Shown piece by piece: positions 59,403-64,000 of a DNA stretch of 64,000 nucleotides. The stretch lies in contig NZ_JAFCJM010000038.1 in the NCBI RefSeq assembly GCF_018130955.1, positions 1 to 64,000 of the forward strand, given 5' to 3'. Below the pieces are notes generated by a model that was not told the origin of the DNA, ran no database searches, and saw only the letters and a list, made by a program, of their open reading frames with translations. The DNA comes from Bradyrhizobium liaoningense. Lineage in GTDB: Bacteria; Pseudomonadota; Alphaproteobacteria; Rhizobiales; Xanthobacteraceae. Position 1 is the stretch's first letter, and each line of letters opens with the position of its first letter. Made by a program: the position numbers and the translations under genes.

Positions 59403-60818
59403 TCACCCGATCCTGTTCAGCGAATTCCGGATCGTCGTAAAAATCCCGCCGATATCCTTCCGCAGCGCCTCGAGCGTGCCGAAGTTCTCGAAGATCTGCG
59501 CAAGCCGTCCCTCGATCTCGCGCTTGCTCACCGACAGCGATTCCACGCGGGTGCTGAGCGTTGCGTCGCCATGCTGCTCGATCTCGCCGACGGTCTTGGT
59601 CAGGAGATCGCGAATGCGGTGAACCTCCGCGATCAGGGCCTCGATCCCGAACACCGGGGCCTGCAGCGGCACCAGGTCGGACTGCGATTTCGAAAGTTCG
59701 TCCTTGAAGCCGTTCAAGGTCGCGAGCGTGTCCTGCAGCGTCCGCAGGCGGACGCGGGACTGGATGACGAAATCGTTCAGCGCGTTCTGCCGGTCGGCAA
59801 GGCTCTTGCCGTTGGCGTCGGTCTCGACTTCGGCAAGGGAGCGATCCAGATGCGTCTGGCGCTCCCTCAGCTCATCGAAATCCATCCGGATCGCGTTGAG
59901 AATGTTGTGGCAGTCCTCGATGCGGGCGACCCGCTGCTCGATCTCGAGCTTGCCCCTGGAGAGGGCTTCCACCCGCGCGCTCAGCGCGTCGTCGCCGGTC
60001 GATTCCAGCTCGTCGAGGATCTTTGCAAGCGCGTCGCGGTTGAGGCGGAGCTCGCCGATCAGGGTATTGATGCCGGCCTCGGGCGCGCGTAACGGCACGA
60101 GCTCGGCGTGCGATTTGACGAACTCCTCCTTGAAGCGGTTCAGCGTCGTGAAGGAGTCCTGCACGGTGCCCACCCGCGCCAGCAGCCCCGAGGCGTCGCG
60201 GTCCAGCTCCTTGAGGCGATCGGCCAGATTGGCCTTCCTGTCGTCGGTCTCGATATCCGTCAGCGCCCGCTCGATCTGGTGCTGGCGATCCTTGATCTCG
60301 GTGAAGACCGGCTCGATCGCGCGCCGCTCGGCGGCGACCTTGCCGACCATCTCGCGCAGGCTCTGCTGGCGGCGCCGGATTTCCGCGAGCTGGTCGTGCA
60401 TGTCGGTGGACTGGTTGCGGCTCTGCTGCAGAACGGCCCGTTGCTCAATCTCGGCCAGCTTCTTCTCCAGCGACGAGACCGCCTCCCTCGGATCGCTCTC
60501 GATCAGGTGCTGGACGGTGGCATCGAGGTGGTTCTGCAGCGCATGCGCCACCACGACGTCCTCGCGGGTGTTCTTGAGGCGGTCGCGCAACGTCTTCAGG
60601 CTTCTGTCCTGGCGCGAGAGCCGGTAGGCCTGGAAAACGCTTGCCCCGATCAGGAGCAGGGCCATCACCGAGAGGGCGCCGAGCGCATAGCGCTGCGCCA
60701 GGGGGAGCGCGGAGAAGGACGCCGAAAGATGCGCGAAATCGTAACCGAAGGCCTGCTGCGCGAAGACCCCGATCACGACCAGAAGGCCTAACCAAACCAG
60801 CACGAAGAACAGCCACAT
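59403..60818 (-). CDS. Membrane-anchored coiled-coil protein with a duplicated unit
   Basis: 471 residues. Two transmembrane helices (about 2-20 and 44-62) are followed by a long heptad-rich cytoplasmic or periplasmic coil. Residues about 172-313 and 314-455 are two copies of a 142-residue unit: FTEIKDRQ aligns with FDELRERQ, LVPLRAPEAGI with LVPLQAPVFGI, and ALSARVEALSRGKLEIEQR with TLSTRVESLSVSKREIEGR. The start MWLFFVLVW at 60818 follows GAGGAA. It converges on the transglutaminase operon, 81 bases away. No known family is recognised; it resembles structural proteins of the envelope or division apparatus only in general build. Confidence 0.75.
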   Translation of the reverse strand: MWLFFVLVWLGLLVVIGVFAQQAFGYDFAHLSASFSALPLAQRYALGALSVMALLLIGASVFQAYRLSRQDRSLKTLRDRLKNTREDVVVAHALQNHLDATVQHLIESDPREAVSSLEKKLAEIEQRAVLQQSRNQSTDMHDQLAEIRRRQQSLREMVGKVAAERRAIEPVFTEIKDRQHQIERALTDIETDDRKANLADRLKELDRDASGLLARVGTVQDSFTTLNRFKEEFVKSHAELVPLRAPEAGINTLIGELRLNRDALAKILDELESTGDDALSARVEALSRGKLEIEQRVARIEDCHNILNAIRMDFDELRERQTHLDRSLAEVETDANGKSLADRQNALNDFVIQSRVRLRTLQDTLATLNGFKDELSKSQSDLVPLQAPVFGIEALIAEVHRIRDLLTKTVGEIEQHGDATLSTRVESLSVSKREIEGRLAQIFENFGTLEALRKDIGGIFTTIRNSLNRIG

Positions 60819-61377
60819 CGTGAATTCCTCACGTCGGCAACCGTCTTCGTTGCTATTTGGGAACTCGCCCAAGATCAAGTTTCTCGCGCCGGGCCACGCC
60901 CTGCATGGTTAGCGGCGGGGGTGCTGCGGGGGGTGATGCTGGGCCATCTGCCGCCCTGGCGACGGCGCTTGCCGCACCGCACCGGCGACAGGTGAGGCGT
61001 CCACCCAAGACCGCGTGGACGTGCGCGTGGCCGCGGCGGGCGATCTGGCCGGGCCGACGCTGGCCGTCCCTTGCGCTAACCAGGGAAAAGCTCGGGACAA
61101 TCGGGCGTCCGTGGAAGCAGCAAATGGACGACCAAAATGGGTCGATCCGTTGCTGACATCAATGTCATACCATCCGCGCAGTCTGACGTTTGCCTGACGG
61201 CGTGCGGCGGCTATGCTTCTCGTGGCCTGCCGGAGTTGCAAGATACTTCCGTATTTCCCCGGTTGCGAGACCGGCGGTTTGGTCAGCGGCCCGAAGTTGG
61301 GATATGCTGGTTCCGGGCGAACAAGAAACGAGACGTCAGGCGTTGGCGCGGGACACCACCGACAGCGGGCTGCATCC
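60819..61377. other. Gene-poor stretch
   Basis: 559 bases with no convincing gene on either strand. The reading frames present are short or Arg/Pro/Ser-rich, as expected from chance in GC-rich DNA. No long hairpin of the families above is seen; composition differs little from the surroundings. It holds the promoter regions of two divergent genes (the coiled-coil protein and the HD hydrolase) and perhaps decayed sequence. Confidence 0.5.
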
Positions 61378-62205
61378 ATGATGACGTTACCGAGACTGGC
61401 GGCCGAGGCCTTGGAGGAGTTGCTGGGCTCGTTCATGCGCCGCCGATACGACGAGTCCTTCGCAAAGGTTCTGGAGAGTGCGACGCGCACGACGATGGAG
61501 TGCATCGGCAACAGCGATGCGCTTTACCACAATTTCGAGCACACGATGCTGGTGACGCTCGCGGGCTTTGCGATTCTCCAAGGCCGCCATCTCCACGCGC
61601 ACCTGTCAGGGGACGATTACACGCATATCCTGATCGCCTGCCTCGCCCACGACATCGGCTATGTGCGCGGTCTGTTCAAGGAGGATGATGAAGACGGTTT
61701 TCTGATCGATGAGTTCGGCGCCAAGATATCGTTGCCGCGCGGCGCATCGGATGCCAGTCTGATGATGTACCACGTCGACCGCTCCAAGCTTTATGTGATG
61801 CAGCGGCTGGCGCCGATGCCCGGTGTCGACCCCGAGCGTATTGCGCGGGCCATCGAAGGCACGCGGTTTCCGGCGCGCGAAGGCCAGGACTATGACGAAG
61901 ATGCCTCGATCCTGCGCGCGGCGGATTTCATCGGCCAGCTCGGCGACCCCAACTATCTGCGCAAGGCCAACGCGCTGTATTACGAGTTCGAGGAAGTCGG
62001 CATCAACCGCCAGCTCGGCTACGATTCGCCCGCCGACATCGTGCACCGCTACCCGCAATTCTATTGGGACAGCGTCGCGCCGCACATCCAGACCGAGATC
62101 GGCTACCTCAACAAGACCGAGATCGGCCGACAGTGGATCGCGAACCTCTACAGCAACGTGTTCCGCGCCGAGCGCGACATCTCGCTCTCCGGACCGCAGC
62201 GGTAA
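61378..62205 (+). CDS. HD-domain phosphohydrolase
   Basis: 275 residues. The metal site is seen in YHNFEHTMLVT (H51, H55) and CLAHDIGYVRG (H91-D92), an arrangement like the catalytic domains of 3',5'-cyclic nucleotide phosphodiesterases. A later Asp in DEDASILRAADFIGQLGD would complete the site. No sensor domain or membrane segment is present. It might hydrolyse a nucleotide or phosphate monoester; the substrate is unknown. Two ATGs in a row (61378 and 61381) make the start uncertain by one residue. Confidence 0.82.
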   Translation: MMTLPRLAAEALEELLGSFMRRRYDESFAKVLESATRTTMECIGNSDALYHNFEHTMLVTLAGFAILQGRHLHAHLSGDDYTHILIACLAHDIGYVRGLFKEDDEDGFLIDEFGAKISLPRGASDASLMMYHVDRSKLYVMQRLAPMPGVDPERIARAIEGTRFPAREGQDYDEDASILRAADFIGQLGDPNYLRKANALYYEFEEVGINRQLGYDSPADIVHRYPQFYWDSVAPHIQTEIGYLNKTEIGRQWIANLYSNVFRAERDISLSGPQR

Positions 62206-62250
62206 TCTTCACGGCAATCTTCTCGGTAATCTTCTCGGTATTCTTGGGGA
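62203..62250. repeat. Short 12-base tandem repeat
   Basis: Units TAATCTTCACGG, CAATCTTCTCGG, TAATCTTCTCGG and a decayed TATTCTTGGGGA follow each other from the HD gene stop to just before the next start. It spans nearly the whole gap between the two genes. Confidence 0.6.
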
Positions 62251-62261
62251 TCGGCACGTTC

Positions 62262-63155
62262 ATGCAAGCGAAGTCCGTGACGACCGCCGTCCTCGACATC
62301 GGCTATCTCGAATACGGTCCGCCTGACGGCTGGCCCTGTATCCTCGGCCATGGCTTTCCCTACGACGTCCATGCCTACACTGAGACCGCGCCTGTCATCG
62401 CCGAGGCCGGCGCGCGGGTGCTGGTGCCGTGGCTGCGCGGCTATGGGCCGACGCGGTTTCGCTCCCCCTCGACGCTGCGCTCCGGCGAGCAGGCGGCGCT
62501 CGGGGCCGACCTCCTGGCCTTCATGGATGCCCTCAAAATCGAGCGCGCAATCCTCGGCGGTTACGACTGGGGCGGGCGCGCGGCCTGCGTCGTCTCGGCG
62601 CTCCATCCGGAACGCGTGGACGGGCTCGTCACCGGCAATTCCTACAATATCCAGAACATCGCGCGCGCCATGGAGCCGGCCTCGCCGCCGGAAGAGGCCG
62701 CGCTCTGGTATCAATATCTCTTCCACAATGAGCGCGGCCGCCGTGCGCTCGAGCGCAACCGGGCCGGCTTTGCCCGCCAGCTCTGGACCATGTGGTCGCC
62801 GACATGGGCATTTGACGAGGCGACCTTCGCGCGCAGCGCGGCGTCCTTCGACAATCCGGATTTCGTTGATGTCGTGATCCACTCCTACCGGCATCGCTAT
62901 GCGCTGGTCGAAGGCGATCCTGCTTATGCGGCCATCGAACAGCGGCTCGCCGCGCAACCGCCGATCCGTGTACCCGTCATCGCGATCGATGGCGATTCCG
63001 ACGGCGTCAATCCCGGGACCGCCCATCACGCGCGCAAGTTCGAAGCCTTCTTCGAACGGCGCGTCTTCCGCGATGCCGGTCACAATCTGCCGCAGGAACG
63101 CCCCGTAGAGTGGGCGCAAGCCGTGCTCGACCTGCGGAAGGCGGAGGCGGGCTAG
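62262..63155 (+). CDS. Alpha/beta hydrolase, epoxide hydrolase/dehalogenase-like
   Basis: 297 residues. The nucleophile elbow is GGYDWGG with Asp102 in place of Ser, the hallmark of epoxide hydrolases and haloalkane or fluoroacetate dehalogenases. HGFP (30-33) forms the oxyanion part and the catalytic His is in DAGHNLPQE near 276, with an acid in AIDGDSDG near 248. A cap domain lies between about 120 and 220. ATG at 62262 is chosen though the frame is open further upstream. It lies 56 bases after the HD gene. Confidence 0.85.
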   Translation: MQAKSVTTAVLDIGYLEYGPPDGWPCILGHGFPYDVHAYTETAPVIAEAGARVLVPWLRGYGPTRFRSPSTLRSGEQAALGADLLAFMDALKIERAILGGYDWGGRAACVVSALHPERVDGLVTGNSYNIQNIARAMEPASPPEEAALWYQYLFHNERGRRALERNRAGFARQLWTMWSPTWAFDEATFARSAASFDNPDFVDVVIHSYRHRYALVEGDPAYAAIEQRLAAQPPIRVPVIAIDGDSDGVNPGTAHHARKFEAFFERRVFRDAGHNLPQERPVEWAQAVLDLRKAEAG

Positions 63156-63164
63156 GCTGTCTCC

Positions 63165-63268
63165 CGATTTGTCGGGATCTTGGGAACCTTTTGCCGTTGG
63201 AGTCGTCCAACCCGAGTACCGCGCTGACGCGCCAGGAGCTGCTCGGGCTCGCCAATTCGGACGAATAA
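63165..63268 (+). pseudogene. Remnant of an SDR/epimerase C-terminus
   Basis: Two frames in sequence resemble the last part of NAD-dependent SDR proteins: RFVGILGTF in the first, then, after a shift, LESSNPSTALTRQELLGL and a TAA at 63266. In intact relatives this region runs FxGFLGxFAxLDxPASSALTRExLGW without a break. No N-terminal part is present. It is a decayed fragment if real, but short, so chance resemblance cannot be excluded. Confidence 0.4.
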
Positions 63269-63293
63269 ACGCATCGCTCAAGGGAGAAGCGCC

Positions 63294-64000
63294 ATGACCG
63301 ATGAAAAGAAGCCAAGCGGGCCGGATCTCACCAAGGGCGTAGCGCTAACCGACTTCAGCGATGGCAAGCTCGGCGGCCATGTCGGGGACGATGACGTGCT
63401 GCTGGTGCAGATCGGCCCGGACGTCGTGGCGATCGACGCCTATTGCAGCCACTACCACGGCCCGCTTGCCGAGGGGCTGGTGGTTGGCGACACCATCCGC
63501 TGTCCCTGGCATCACGCCTGCTTCTCGCTCCGAACAGGCGAAGCGATCGCGCCGCCGGCGCTCAGCGCGCTGTCGGCCTGGAAGGTCGAGCGCGAGCAGG
63601 ACGAGATATTCGTCCGAAGCAAGCGCGAGGTGGCGGCGCAAACCGCGCCGCATCTGTCAGCGCCGGCGCCGGACCGCTTCGTCATTGTTGGCGGCGGCGC
63701 GGCCGGATTTGCCGCGGCTGACACGCTCCGCCGCGAAGGATTTGCCGGCGCGATCACCATGATTTCCAGCGACGGCGCCATGCCCGTCGACCGGCCCAAT
63801 CTGTCCAAGGACTATCTTGCCGGCAATGCGCCGGAGGATTGGCTGCCGCTGCGGCCCGCGGCCTATTATCAGGATTTTGGCATCGACCTTCGGCTCAACA
63901 CGACAGTTGCCGCGATCGATCCGAAGGGCCGGAGCGTGACGCTCGGAAACGGCGACCGGTTGCCGTTCGACCGGTTGTTGCTCGCGACCGGTGCGGAGCC
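63294..64000 (+). CDS. Rieske-type ferredoxin fused to FAD reductase, cut by the window end
   Basis: Partial, 235 residues visible. The N-terminal Rieske domain has C51/H53 (CSHYHGP) and C70/H73 (CPWHHACF), a complete [2Fe-2S] site. A linker leads to an FAD-dependent pyridine nucleotide-disulfide reductase domain beginning FVIVGGGAAGFAAADTL (133-138 is GGGAAG) and continuing through DRPNLSKDYLAGNAPEDW. The architecture is that of AIFM3-like reductases that pass electrons from NAD(P)H to a Rieske cluster or oxygenase. ATG at 63294 follows AGGGAGA. The remainder lies beyond base 64000. Confidence 0.88.
   Translation, partial: MTDEKKPSGPDLTKGVALTDFSDGKLGGHVGDDDVLLVQIGPDVVAIDAYCSHYHGPLAEGLVVGDTIRCPWHHACFSLRTGEAIAPPALSALSAWKVEREQDEIFVRSKREVAAQTAPHLSAPAPDRFVIVGGGAAGFAAADTLRREGFAGAITMISSDGAMPVDRPNLSKDYLAGNAPEDWLPLRPAAYYQDFGIDLRLNTTVAAIDPKGRSVTLGNGDRLPFDRLLLATGAE

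Noticed and set aside
60909..61511. A 200-residue frame on the minus strand in the gene-poor stretch
   Set aside because: Ser/Arg/Pro/Ala-rich, no Shine-Dalgarno, no domain, and it overlaps the start of the HD gene.

Overview
The window reads as a chromosomal segment of a high-GC alphaproteobacterium, most likely Bradyrhizobium or a close relative. The reasons are the strong GC bias at third codon positions with long antisense ORFs, the gene families present (DUF6285, DUF2848, DUF2126/Alpha-E, many acyl-CoA genes) and the dense intergenic palindromic repeats. The organism is inferred from style, not from a marker gene. No rRNA, tRNA, IS element, prophage, plasmid function or CRISPR array is visible.

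Layout. (1) 0.25-4.3 kb: a module for four-carbon acid sugars (otnC, ltnD, otnI, otnK) around a divergent promoter, with a small, probably frameshifted gene coupled to otnC. (2) 4.3-6.2 kb: a chemoreceptor preceded by two tandem palindromic repeats. (3) 6.2-36.6 kb: a large acyl-CoA and ketone catabolism region, with two thiolase-like proteins, a nitronate monooxygenase, a Baeyer-Villiger-type flavin monooxygenase, two acyl-CoA dehydrogenases, four crotonases, two acyl-CoA ligases and three SDRs. Inside it, 13.1-18.3 kb looks like a phosphorylation-dependent hydroxyacid pathway of the LvaABCD (levulinate) / ACAD10-11 type: ACAD11-like dehydrogenase and SDR on one side of a divergent promoter, crotonase, kinase and DUF6285 partner on the other. 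Scattered between are a GST, a GNAT-GFA fusion, an amidase, PEP carboxylase and a Tat-exported SMP-30 protein. (4) 36.8-41.6 kb: an amidase/DUF2848 pair, a 2OG-Fe(II) oxygenase/AlkB pair and an MFS transporter. (5) 41.6-48.7 kb: a homoprotocatechuate meta-cleavage cluster (hpaH, F, E, D, a single-domain HpaG-like protein and a ThDP enzyme) divergent from a MarR regulator, with a perfect 16-bp palindrome between them. (6) 48.8-52.5 kb: an Ldh2-type dehydrogenase, an HpcH/HpaI aldolase and a UxaA-family dehydratase. (7) 52.6-59.3 kb: a tightly packed operon of transglutaminase-DUF2126, permuted ATP-grasp-Alpha-E, and a second transglutaminase. This is a predicted amide-ligase/peptidase system with no known product and the best candidate for unexplored biology. 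(8) 59.4-64 kb: a membrane-anchored coiled-coil protein with a duplicated 142-residue unit, an HD hydrolase, an alpha/beta hydrolase, an SDR remnant and a Rieske-FAD reductase cut by the window end.

How the parts fit: most of the window converts carboxylic acids, ring ketones, aromatic acids and sugar acids into acetyl-CoA, pyruvate and C4 acids, and PEP carboxylase could replenish the C4 pool. Only one transcription factor gene (the MarR protein) is visible, so most operons must be controlled from elsewhere.
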